Assembly (NCBI GenBank): GCA_017562135.1
Contig: QEYB01001528.1
Location: 124,001-188,000 of the forward strand
Length of the DNA: 64,000 bases
Origin: Dipylidium caninum
Lineage: Eukaryota; Platyhelminthes; Cestoda; Cyclophyllidea; Dipylidiidae
Direction: 5' to 3'
The position numbers and the translations under genes were made by a program. This document shows positions 9,160 to 21,200 of the stretch, in pieces. Under the pieces are notes generated by a model that ran no database searches, was not told the DNA's origin, and saw only the letters and a list, made by a program, of their open reading frames with translations. The stretch's first letter is position 1; each line of letters begins with the position of its first letter.

Positions 9160-12100
9160 GGAGAGTTTACGATCTCTTCCAGTCCTCCTGACCCTTCAAC
9201 CTCCCTCCCCCATTTCGTAACGCTCTTGTTGAAAAATGAAAGGTTCAATTCTTCTACATCGGTTGTTTTATTTAAGACCGCTGGTTGGAGCATCGGCGGA
9301 CCCGACTGCGTGGATGGGGTTTTAATGTCAATGTTGTTGGAAGACGGTCTTGGGGGGATGCGCGTTATCACCACCCACCTGAGCCGCCTGTGGCGGAATT
9401 ATGCACTTCCGTCAATGCTCGCCCATTTGCGAGTTCTGGGGCTGTGGTGCTGCCACGCTCGGTTGACTGTACTGCTGTTTTCAGGGAGAGATGATCTCTT
9501 TCCATGTCGTTCCTTGTCCCCTGCACTTAACCAGCCTTCCGGTCTTCATTTGATCGTCACTGGCGTAGTGTGATTTTGCTTTGGTTGACATCTTACCTAT
9601 TTACTCGTTCAATCATTCAATCTCACAACGTTATGGCCACAAACGTAACAATTCTATCATTTGTTATCCGTGGGCTTTACTCGGCAACCGGTGGCAGTTC
9701 CCACCAGGTCTCGTGGGGAAATGAAACCCACTGTCAAGCCATCGAGCATGTTGACGATCTCATTCAGCTCCGCTGGCTCACACTTTAACATCACAAGAGA
9801 CGTGAAACGTGGAGGCCGCTGACAGCAGTCGCAGGAGTCGCGTGATTCAGTCGTCCGACAGGGCGGCTTGTTGGGTGCTTGTGTCCGCAATCGCGTGGTC
9901 CAGACGCCACACGAGGTTAGTCACGAACACGGCCGCCTCCGCCGCGTCCGACAGCGACCGGACACGGTGTCATGGTGAGTCCAGTTTGTCCAAGGATTTC
10001 AGCAAATAACCTTCATTATGCGCTGCACAGTTCAATAATTTGCAGGGAAAAGGAGTCTGTTTCGTAACCATGCTTGTTTGTGCTGTTTTGGGACACTTGA
10101 ATGGCCATTTAAAGGTCGTTTTAGACTACTCAATGCGCCGAATGCGTAAATTCTTGTAAAAAGGGCCATACCAGCCTTGAAGAAATTCACCACTTCCTTA
10201 GTAAACTGGTTGCCATGACCATGTTCGAGTTTTACTGAGAAGATTTACTCGATTGCGACCTATTATTCTTCATCCCCTCCTCAATTCTATGGTGAGTGCC
10301 TAGTCACGGAGTAGACAACGCCTTTAGGATGAATTATCTCAGAATTCCAAAGCGATTGGCGTGTTCCCTTCTTCTCCGCTTCTCCTCGCAATCAGATCGA
10401 GTTTCAACATTGTCTGGCGAGGTTCATGCAGTTTCCCCGAACTTGTACGTATTGGCCGTGAGATAATTAAAAAAGACTAAATATAATGGAAGGAAAGAAG
10501 TTACTTTTAAATATATCAGCGGGATTCCGCTCGGTCTGTCACCAAGTGGTGTTGAGACTTCTCAAAAACCCCGCCCTTGGGTAAAAGGAGGGGAGAAGAG
10601 AACCTCGAGTGTGTCCTTGTCCTGAAGGTGGAAAGACGTGTTCTCGAGCCATTTGTCTCCCCTCTCCACCGCCACCTTTTATCCAAAGCTGAAGACGACC
10701 TGCGCGAAACACCATTTCGTGGCCTCAGTGCTCGGCCCCACCAAGTTGCCCTTCTCCTCGACTCCGAGTGAAGGCGTAAGTGGCAGCGGCGAGTATTCAG
10801 CAGACTTAGTGCGAAGTAATTCAAGGCGCATCCTCCAGTCTACCGAGACCATTGGCAGAAGTGCCTCAAGACATTGCCAAATTCACTCTTAAAAGGGGCG
10901 AATCCTCCGAGAAACGGGAAGGGAAGATGCATTATTACCATTATTACTTATGGAAAACTGATTGGACTAAGTGTGTGTGGCCACCGACGAAAGGTGGGAA
11001 GAAAGAACAGCGTTTTTACAATTTTTTCCACATTGGAATGAAAGGCAGTAAGGAAAAAGTGATGATGAAGATTAATTCTGGCGAAAAGAAGCATGAAGTT
11101 TTAAAAAAGCAGTTCACGAATCCCACAAGGCGGTACGAGGCTGGCCGTGCAACCTCACGGACCCTCGAAAGAATCGCCCGATTGTTTTACCACAGCAGGG
11201 GTTTTCAAGTCCCGTTCCTAGGACTCAATTAACTAAAAAATCCTATGTATTCTCTCAGTTTTGTGCATTCACTGCGCCAAATTGGCTTTCCATTTGTCTG
11301 GAGTGCGGCGAGATAAACAAGAATTTGGACGCACTTTTGTGTGCAAATACGCGTCATTCGCTCAATTCTAAATACAATGTGGTTGGTCCACCTTGTAAAT
11401 TTCATGCCAGTTTCGAAATCAGAGGAAATTTTTTTTTATATTTCAGTCCAGTGGTCCGAAAGTCAGACGTTTTTAACTCCATTGTCAGGCTAAAATCTGC
11501 CGCAAACGGAGATTCTTCACATTAGTGGCGGTGGATAAATTCATCGGTCAAAAATATTCCTCTTTTAGGCCATATATGCCCTTCAGAAAGGGTGTGTGGT
11601 CTTTAAACACTCTCGAATCTGTTTCGCCCTTGAAGCTCACGCGTTTAGTTTCTTTCGCCCCGCCACCCCACCAGGAAGTCGCCGAATGCTGGAACGCTGA
11701 GGAGTAGTGCATTCAACCAACACCACTTACGACGAAGTCGGTTTGCAACCGAGGAAACAATCGTCGACCCAAGGGCTACTGGAAATTCCTGCTTCAACCG
11801 GGCAAGTCACCATCGTCCGCCTTACCGTAAAGTGTCCTGCTAGAAGGAAATAGTGGAGATTCCGTCTGGCCGTTTTATGAGGTCTCGCCGTGAAACAAAC
11901 GCAGCGTGCCACGGGAGATGACAAGTTTATGTCAATATGCCAAAGTGGCTGCGTCTCCGGAAGGATCGACAGCCTTTCCTAAACAGGAAGGCTTCTGCAG
12001 GGCACAAAAGCGTATTCAGGGTCAAGTAGTTACACCGCCAAACAAACAGGCCGCTTCTCTGTTGTTGTAGATGAAAAATGTGTGATAGAGTCAACAGGTT

Positions 12101-13059
12101 AGCAGGCATACGGGCGTTTCCGTCTCCAACTGGGTGGACATGCTGCAAAGAGTGTGGCCCAACACTCCGGGTCATTTCGTTGACCTTTGAACACATTTGG
12201 TAGCTGAACCGGCTTCTATGCTGGTACGCCGAATCATGATATCCGAGGAAGGAAGAGACGCTCCATTACGTGAGTAGCCACTTAATACACACAAACTTCT
12301 CATTGCTCTACTTGTCAGACGGTAACCAGGAGAGTTTAATTGAAGCTAACACCATAAAGTGAGAATGAAATGACAGGATGAGATAATGAACATTTGTGAA
12401 ATTTAGGTTTCTAAGATTTAGATATACTAAAACAATCCATCCCGGGAAGTGATAGGCCGAGGAGGAGTGGATTGTGGGTAAAGTTTTTGCCGTCTCCGGC
12501 CTCGATGACAAGCATTAAGGTTATTAGATTTATCTTTCAAGAACTAAGGTTGCTTCTCATGCAAATCGACAGGAGCGACGTCATCGTGAAGGCTTCTACA
12601 CTCAGGGCGAAACAAATGTACCATGTTGTTGCGAGCAAATCGCTTTAAGCATAAAAGTTAAACCTCTCTGCGATCGGAAAACCCTTCGTACCAGAGGTTT
12701 CTGCAAAAAGAGTAGGGGAAATTCTTCATTTAATTTCGCACTGCATTGCCTTCTTGCGCGAAAAAGAGTTTTGAATGATTAGCACAATGCTTAGGGAAGA
12801 GGGTCAGTCCAACTCAAAGACGATTACAAGGAGTTAGTGTAGCGCCATACAGACACAAGACTGAGGTTAAAGCCAACGTCTTGGGAGAAAGTAGCACTAA
12901 ATCGGGACGGCAATCTTTTCACTACGACTACTTGAGTTTTTGCTTCTTTTCAAAAAACGCGGTTGATACGAATTATTTATGGAGTCCTTCACTAGTTCCA
13001 AAGTTTACCTTTTTATTCATATGGAGAAAGCGCTCGTCACTTTGTTCCATAGGCCAATT
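9160..13059. other. Intergenic between the FABP genes
   Basis: Traces of the FABP 3' flank continue to about 9450 and match 13943-14200. Beyond that I see no exon with splice context, and open frames up to about 125 codons (e.g. 10852-11232) start at non-ATG codons and resemble nothing I know. Confidence 0.5.
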
Positions 13060-13290
13060 TCGCGTTTTCTGTACAGTGTGCGTCAACCAAGGGTGCAACA
13101 TGACTACTTTTTGCACTGTCCATTTATCAGTTGAGTGGTCAAGGGGCCAGGGCACACGACTGAGAGGTAAGACGAAAGCTGGATTATCAAAACCACAAAG
13201 GAGGGGTAAAGTGGGACTTTTGAAAAGAACACATTGGACTTCTGAGAATTTTATCGTTTACTAATATTTCGTTGTATGACGAAAAGTACA
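13060..13290 (+). repeat. Direct repeat flanking FABP copy 2, left copy
   Basis: Segments such as TTCTGTACAGTGTG, TTTGCACTGTCCATTTATC and ATCGTTTACTAATA recur in the same order at about 14297-14462 on the other side of the second FABP gene. The copies have diverged by substitutions and indels. Confidence 0.65.
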
Positions 13291-13339
13291 CCAATCAAAG
13301 TAGCCAATCAACATGGAGCACCATGACTGAATTCAACGG

Positions 13340-13408
13340 CCATTGGTCAATTTGCACCAATGAGAAAGCGCAACGCTTCGGATGAAGGCGTCCACAAGAG
13401 CTATAAAA
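13340..13408 (+). promoter_or_regulatory. FABP copy 2 core promoter (CCAAT pair and TATA box)
   Basis: CCATTGG (13340-13346), CCAAT (13357-13361) and TATAAAA (13402-13408) lie 64 nt or more before the ATG at 13472, spaced as in copy 1. The sequence between them (AATGAGAAAGCGCAAC) is also conserved. Confidence 0.75.
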
Positions 13409-13471
13409 TAACGTTGGCTGACAGAGCCGACCTCAACTGCTCGCACAAACTGCGGGTCGGCGTCGTCGACA

Positions 13472-13942
13472 ATGGAAGCGTTTATCGGGTCTTGGAAGAT
13501 GGTGTCTAGTGAAGGCTTCAATGAAGTGATGAAAAGACTTGGCGTTAGTTACGCCACCAGGAAGGCCGCCGAGATGATGAAACCCAAATTCGTGGTCGAT
13601 GTCCTGCCAGATGGCAAGCATATCATGCGTTCGGAAAGTAAGTTTAAGACAGTAGAAGCCGCCTTCAAATTGGGTGAGAAATTCGATGAGACCACACCAG
13701 ACGGACGCAAGGTCGTGTCCGTGGTCACGCTGGAAGATGGAGTGCTGAGGCATAAACAAGAAAATAAAGAGCACACTACCTACATTGAGCGTGTAGTTGA
13801 GGGCACAACCCTTCGAACGGTAATGATGGCTTCTTTAATGCTTAAAAATGCCATTCCCCCAATGTATACTCTCCTATTTCTGCTGTAGACCGTAAAAGTG
13901 GACGAACTCGTGAGTGTACGAATTTATACGAAAGTAACCTAA
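13472..13942 (+). CDS. Fatty acid-binding protein, copy 2
   Basis: Second cytosolic lipid carrier, paralogue of 8688-9159. Exons are 13472-13819 and 13889-13942 with a 69-nt intron at the identical position and phase; the product is 133 aa. Start MEAFIGSWKMVSSEGFNEVM and end TVKVDELVSVRIYTKVT keep the FABP framework, while KFKTVEAAFKLGEKF and the helix region differ from copy 1 at scattered residues. The intron sequences of the two copies are nearly the same, and the promoters share elements, so the duplication is fairly recent and both copies look intact. The last Arg of the Arg-x-Tyr motif is kept (VRIYT). Whether they differ in ligand or expression cannot be told from sequence. Confidence 0.97.
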
Positions 13943-14284
13943 GGAGGGTCTACGATCTCTACCAGTCCGCTTGCAGACTCGGCTTTCTCATTTGTAACAT
14001 TTTTTATGAAAAATGGGGACTTTTGTTCCTACACACGAGTTAATCCATCGGAGGTCTGTGCCTGCAACATAGGTAGACCCAACTACATCAGTCGGTGTTG
14101 TAAGACGTTCGAAAAGTCAATAGGTGGACATCTGGGGGATGTGCATTATCTTCTGACACTCATGTGGGCGGCAATTACGCCACGTTTCGTCTATTTGTGA
14201 ATCCTGGTGTTGTGGGAGTGAGGAGATAGGAGGTTTTCGCGTCAATCATGCCATTTCAGCGCTTGCTAATGTGATTTCATAGTC

Positions 14285-14480
14285 AAATTTCATCTTTTCT
14301 GTTCAGTGTGAGTCAATCAAGCCGAGAGCGCAACATAACAAATTTTTGCAGTGACCATTCATTTGAAAAGTGAGTTACCACCACCACTGAAAAAAAGTAA
14401 AACTTAATGTTTCAGTAGGAAAGACTAATCTTCCGAGAATTCAATCGTTTACTAATAGTAATTCTTTGCAGGACGAATAT
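14285..14480 (+). repeat. Direct repeat flanking FABP copy 2, right copy
   Basis: Diverged copy of 13060-13290 (TTCTGTTCAGTGTG, CAGTGACCATTCATTTG, AATCGTTTACTAATA). It may be the remnant of a further upstream region of a lost third FABP unit. No FABP coding sequence follows it. Confidence 0.6.
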
Positions 14481-17400
14481 GAAAACGGAAAAGACCTGGT
14501 ACGCGTTTATTGCTTTATTTTATTTGGTTTTCTGAGCGGGTTGTGAGAATTCCCCGCCTCTTCCCATTTTGTTATTTCCCAACTGCACGTCACATGCACA
14601 GTGAAACTCTACTAAATCGTAACCGGTTGAGATAGTTTGGCCCTCCTTCATTCATGCAAAAAAAACAGTGTATAATGACTTGAAGAACGCCCCAAATCCA
14701 TGTGCGCGGAAGTGTTGCCCAGGTGAAAGGGTAAAGAAACAAACTGCCTCGAAAATACCTCATCTCATCTGCGTGGCCTCAAGAAAGTCGCCTCACAGGG
14801 AGTCGCCAATGACGTCGAGGCTATGAAGTGGTATTACCGAAAGGAGCGGACAGAGATTGAAACAAGTCGACGATGGTGTGTGGAAAGCCTTAGTGAATCT
14901 GTCCACATGGAGAAATTGGTCTCCACAAAGCTGCCAACACACTGGGGAGATAAACAGTTCAGGGAGAACGAAGTAAAGGAGAGAATTGCCTCTAATCCCC
15001 GTTGTGTGGACGGTCTTCTGTCTAAAACTACTAATTTTCTCAGAGAGTGTTAAAACAGAAGACGTTTGGAAAGACACGACCCTGAAATAAAGTTAGCAGG
15101 GGCAGCTTTTACGACTCACTTCGTCGTTTCGCCCATCTACTGGCAATGTGATTTAATAATCCCTTGTCGTTGTTACTGGGCTTGAAGGTAGCGATTCACT
15201 CAAATTGGTTGACGGTAAGGTCACCGGCTTTTTTTTTGCCCTACGTTCCCCTACAACGCCGATGCTCCATGTAAATTGTAAAACGATAAGGAATGCCTCC
15301 ACGTTAATGGGTTACACAAAACAAAGTGGCACGAAGGAAAAGGAGGTTGTCGTAATGAAATGGGTCTTTTGTGGCCCTCGAGGTTGTCTTGCGCACCGAT
15401 GGTTTGATTACATCTGGAGAGGGAGTCCATTCGTCCTTTCACAGAGTCGGAGACTTAACTAACAGTTTAGTAGAAGGGCGCACTCCGATCCCCACCCATT
15501 TGCACCTCCCACTCGAACACGATAAGCGGATTGTCTAATGAACATCCACACCTCAGAGTACGGAAGAATGACAGGGTTGACAGTTGCCTTTAGAGTTTCG
15601 TTAGCATTCAGTGTTGCATTGGAGACAGCAATTCCGGGACTATTCGACACGCGAACCCAAGTTATAATGGAAGAGGAGGATGAGGCCGGGAATGTTGGTC
15701 GAAGGAATGCCTCGAGCTATGGTGGGTGGAGTAAAATTCCACCTTAAATGTCACATGTCATGAAACCGGAAAATGAAAATTCAACGAATTTTGGTAGAAT
15801 GTAGTTTACTTCTGTCACCTGCCTCGGATTCTTCAATAAGTGTCAGGTTTGTTGACAGTTCACGACGTGGCCAGTGTCTACTGCAAAGAAGGGGAAACTA
15901 GGACCGCATGATAATGAGGCTGATGCCTCTCACAGCGCTCCGTCTGTGTCGATGCATGAATGCTTTTCGTCGTTTGCAGGGCTGTCCCAGCCAGAAGGAA
16001 TGAATTGTGGCTCTCAACGTTAATAGATCAGCTTTCGAATTGCACTTCTCCCCTCTGATTGAATTAAATTCGACATATCTGTCAAAATACTCCATGACTT
16101 TTGCAAATTTCAGTTAGGAAGAATGATTCAGAAATAATAAAAGAGTCAAATGTTGTATTAAACGATGCTTGCCAGAAAATTTAGGATCGCAGGAGAGTTG
16201 GGTGGAGGATTCAGACAGTTTCAAGAAGGACTTCTGCTTCAGCCTGGATGATGGAACTCGCCTTCGGTTTAACACTGCGCCATCCGTCATCGAGACGCGT
16301 CCGAGGGTGGATGGGCGCTGCAAGCCAAAAGCTCTGAAATGAAGTCACGTCTCTGGCTAGAACGGAAGACAGCATCCGCGGAATGCGAAGATGCGCCTGT
16401 CAGACGCACGAGGCATTAGGCAGCGAGTAGCTCTGTGCGATGAGTCCGTTCTGAAAAGGGGAAGGTGCTGAAGGAGACAGGATACTTAGTTCTCCTCGAC
16501 TGGTGGTTCCATTCAGGCCAAATTAATTCTCCTCCCTACCGAATAATCCGCGGTGAGGACGTCTCCTTCGCCTCGGTGAAAAAAAGTACTTAAGGGTGAA
16601 TGGGAAATTTGTGTTCCTCGCCATGCAAAAGGGTCACCAAGGCTCTCCCGAAGAAAAAAACTCGGCAAACTAAACGGTGCACCGACAAGCATGACCTGTT
16701 CAGGCTGAACTGCCCCCGAGGCAGGGCACTCCAGCTGTCAAGTAGACGACGACCTGAAATATTCGCCTTCCGAATATGCAAGCAATCCAGGGGAGGCGCC
16801 ACTACGCCCGATTCATCAGCATCGCCAGGGAGAAAGCATTCGGCACTACGAAATCCAAAAAGCCCTTTCGATTGCGCTAATTAACCAAAATACGCACTTT
16901 TTCAATCATGAAGTAACGCAAGTACTGGACATTCAACATTTTACCCAAAATCAGTCGGGGCGGGTGCTACCCGAAGGACAGAATCGAGTCATTGACAACT
17001 TGGCCTCTCGTGGCGGAAAAGATCGAAAAAACGCACGTTTAAGTGGGGCCCAAAAAGGGCAAACTATGCCCGTATCGAAAATCGTATTACTAATGCTGAG
17101 TCTCAAAAGTCCCAGATTTTCATCAAGAAAACCCTCTGCGGTAAGGATATTGTTCGTCCATATGCCTACAAACGCTATCAAAAGCTCTAAATTCACTCAA
17201 AATCTGCGCCAAACCGCACTAATAGGACAGACATTGTATGGTAGATCAGGAAATGAGGTCCACAGGCGCGGCTTCATCAAAGGGAATACGGAAGCCGCAT
17301 TACGTAGTCATCGTCGACGAAGCCTATTCGCGGGATATCGGAGGAGCAAAACCCCACGAAGAAAAGGGCGACAGAAGTCATTGTAACCCCCTAGAAGATG

Positions 17401-18234
17401 AGGCGGCATTGGTTTGACAAACCGCAGCACACGAAGCAGAGAATCCCACTCTCAACAAACAATTCAATAAGAAGTACGTCTTCAGGTTTACAAAATGGAA
17501 ACAGAGGGATGTACAAAGATAAAGCAATGCTAATAACAACATTGATGGGACCGTTGTTGATGTCTTTGAAGAGTTAAAAGAAGCAGCTCACAAGCGGATA
17601 ACGGATTAACCTGTGGTTTTGATGGCAAGCGCTCCAAATCCAGTTCCAGGCTACCAAGAAAAGAGAAGATAAAGACAATAAAATGAATTTTTAGGTCACA
17701 GAAAAACTATTTTAGGGGTTTCGACAGTACAAGTTAACCGAAAGAAAATCGGAACACTTTGTTGTCGAACTGAATTCCTTAACATTTAAACACCAGCGCG
17801 GCAAGAGGGGGAAAAGGGCGGCGGTCCGGTCTTCTCCGGCACGAGGAACAAGAGAGCGATCGGCATTGTACGGCTGGTCTCCCTGCGAGTGCGCTCCAAA
17901 AGTCGAGGAAAAGAGTTGGGTGAGGAGCAAAGAGAGGAAGACTGAAGGTGAAGAGGACCAGGCCTCTGTGCTGGGAGCCGTGCACACAAACAGAGGTCCA
18001 GTCTCCGTTTATCCAAACCAAATCCACCCATAAACCTTCTTTCAGTTTAAATGCTCCGTAAAGTTTACTCGAGTACCTCAAAAATCGAGAACTTTCGAAC
18101 ATATAGCTAAATAAGCATCATATGCTCTAATCAAAACTATCCCTAATCATCCATTGCGCACAAAATCAAATTGTAAGAGGAGAATCGGCATATGGCGTTA
18201 AAAGAACATGCGTTTTTCAGGTTAGTAAAGGTGG
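14481..18234. other. Intergenic, no gene supported
   Basis: Open frames at 16600-16884 (ATG start, 94 codons, Arg/Lys-rich) and 16964-17386 (140 codons, Arg/Lys-rich) are the longest. Neither has recognisable motifs, promoter or splice partners. I treat them as chance frames. Confidence 0.45.
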
Positions 18235-21200
18235 TTAGAGTGCCTGCCTGACGAGCCGACGCAGAAGAATCCTCCTAGGTTCATTCTGATAGCGTTGACG
18301 GAGACTATGGACCTCTGGTCGCACGGGGATTTTGGCAAGCGCGCTCGACCAGAGACGCCTCACAGTAGAGAACAGGACCTCGACCTGATCGACGTAGCTT
18401 GTCGGCAAGACAAACTCGGACGGTAGTTCCTCGAAGAGAGTGGCGAGAAGAGCTGCGACACGAGCGAAAAGACGTAGGCTCTGTGTGGAAGAAGATGGCG
18501 AAACAAGGATTTACAAAGTGCAGGATTTGACAATAATCGTGGTTTTAAGATGTTCAAAAAGAGGGACCACTTCTGAACACAACGGAGCCGCGGCATAGAC
18601 TACAGAAAAATGGAATCCCGGTCCGGAAACCAAAAATCTAAAGTCATAAGGAGAATTTGACCTAAACAACGATCAACAAGTCAGCAGGTGACTGTATGGC
18701 TGGATTGCGGAAGCAAAACATCAAGAATGTGTCATTCAAAAGGTAAAAAGTCTAGGAAAACTCAGAGTAAAAAGGACGAAATTAGACAATTTTACCATTT
18801 GAGAGGCTAACAGAGCCAATAACGGGTCAAAAAATAAGACCTTAAAATAAGCTCCTATTACCCACTCAAAACAATCTCTTAAACTTGAAACAAAGAAAGG
18901 GTTAAAAGACACTGCTATGAGCCGAATAAACAACAAATAAAAATTGGCTTTTACGTCTAGGAGAGGCAATTAAAAATTCGGTTCCAAATGTTGATGTAAA
19001 GGAGTCGTAGTAAGGAGGAGGTAAATGCGGAGTACCCGACTAAAGTTCAAAACAACAAGGATTAATTACTAAATTGGGAGAATTTGGTCAATAGGGGGAA
19101 ACACAGAGGGGCAACGCAAACAGCAATTTAAAGACGGCTGATCTCAAAAATCTACTTATTGAGTATGAAAAAAAAACCTTTTCCTCTTATAAGAAATAAG
19201 CTAATAAATCAAAGCACTGATGGGAAGTGAAGTGCGTCTTTGATAAAACGCCGCAATAACTCCCTAGTGAAAGAGGTGAAATTGCCGAGGGATGCTTCGA
19301 GAAGGACGAGACAAGACAGTACGAAGGAGTTGAATGAGAAGGATACAGGATACTGACTGCATACATCTTAACAAGGACTTTGATAAAAAATGACAAAAGC
19401 ATTACGCGGCGGTAAGGGCACAAATAACTAGTCGATGGGAAAACTGTTGTTAACTCCAAGTTGCGACTACTACGAGTAAGGCCACAGGCCAAAATATCCT
19501 TGAGGAAATTAAGAAACAATGGGATGGAGGGAGTATTACAAATATACTTTCAGACGGATAACCATGATGATGAGGAGTTGAACAAGTGTTACGTCCGAAT
19601 CCACTTTCTTAAAGAAACCCAACTCAACACAGCTTCGCGCAACAGATAAGTATTTTGGCCTTACAAAGTACATTTGTAAAACGGTTTTGGGGATAAGATA
19701 TTGTGAGTCTAGTATATAATTATACGGGAAAAGTAAACCTAAGTAGAGGTAGGAGTTCTGATCTTGGTAAGCTTACAAATAAAAGTGATGACCCGAGAAT
19801 ATGATCAAAATCTGCCAACACACTTTTTGCCACACTTGCACGCAACCGTTGAAAGATGAGGAAAAATCCCAGAAATTAAGATAATAATACGCGCGGGAAT
19901 CAACTCACCAGAGTGCCTGGTTTAGCTCTAGACAAACGCTGGAGACTGGCAAGGAGGAACTCCACAACGGATCTCGAAGGACCCTCCTCACCCACAGGGC
20001 ATTGCTTCCACCAGATGTCAGAGGAAGCGATTCGAGCGCGGTTAGCAGCGGTTGCCAAGTTGAGCAACACTGCGACGGCCGCCAACGCAACCTCCTCGTT
20101 GGCAACGGAACGGTTGCAAAATGCAGAAGACGCAGCAAAATTTGTGGAAGATATTGCGGACCGTCTGTTGCTTTTGTCGACGGCGTTGAAGGCGTAGTCA
20201 GGAGCCAGAGGCTCACTTCACGAGACAAACGGGTAGCAGTATCTGTGGCAAGACCGCAAAGACTATGGATAAGAATGGCGGTGATAATGGTACCCCCCCC
20301 CCCGTCATAAAAGTACATAGGAAACTCGGAGATAGGGACAAACGGGAAAACAATAACACTCGTTGACAATCTATCTGACCAACCATCAATTAAAATCTTC
20401 CAAATGTGCAGACCAAGTTGGACAACCGCGCTATCATTTGAGACTACTTGCCAGTCTGTCAAAAATTCTGCAACTGCCAATCCATGAATTAATTTTTTAA
20501 CCGATTGCAATTTCCTCTCTCAAGCAAGAATAACGCTGCATTTTAAAATATGAACTGCGGTGGAAAACGTCAATGAATTATGCAAAGTGGCGAAAAAGGG
20601 AAATGGGTGAAGATTGCATTTCGATAAAAAAAACCTTCAGAAAACCTGCTCTCACATCGTTGTTGTAATTATGTTCTAATGTTCCGGCTTATCAAGCATC
20701 TACTCATCGAGTCAGATTCAAAGATTCCCAATGGACCTACCCAAATGGCCGAGGGCGTCCAACACACTTGGCACAGATGTGTATCGAAGCAGATTGGCGA
20801 GAGCAGAGCGGGCACGAACGCCAAGGCAGTTATGTGGACGAGTGAGCGCATCTTGGGTGGCCTCGTCCAAGCGTCTGCGAACATCCATGGTGCTGGTGGC
20901 GGTGGTGGCAGAGCTGCGAACGAGATGTCCGCGCCACATTGACTGGATGACGATGGCCGCTCGGTGTCTACGCCACAGCCAACGCTTGAGTCCCGAAGCT
21001 CGCCACATGCGCTGTATCACGAGGGCAGCCTGTTAATAACAAAATGTTGGCAAAATACAAGATATGGGCTTAAAAATGGGGAATAAGTGTTGATGAGAGG
21101 AAAAGGAGTTAGAATCAACTCATAATAAAGTTATCAAAGCGGATCATTAAAAGGAAAAAAGATAAAATATTAAGGGGCAGATATCGCTGAAAGAACTCAT

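Noticed and set aside
9036..9191. Read-through extension of FABP copy 1 giving an aberrant C-terminus
   Set aside because: A GT-AG 70-nt intron restores the standard FABP end (VKVDELVSVRTY), and copy 2 shows the same.
10852..11232. 127-codon frame in the FABP interval
   Set aside because: Starts at a non-ATG codon, no splice context, no recognisable motif.
18231..18300. tRNA-like sequence (GGTGGTTAGAGTGCC with a GGTTCATTC box)
   Set aside because: Read on the minus strand it is the coding end of the last ASPM exon; the arms do not fold as a cloverleaf.
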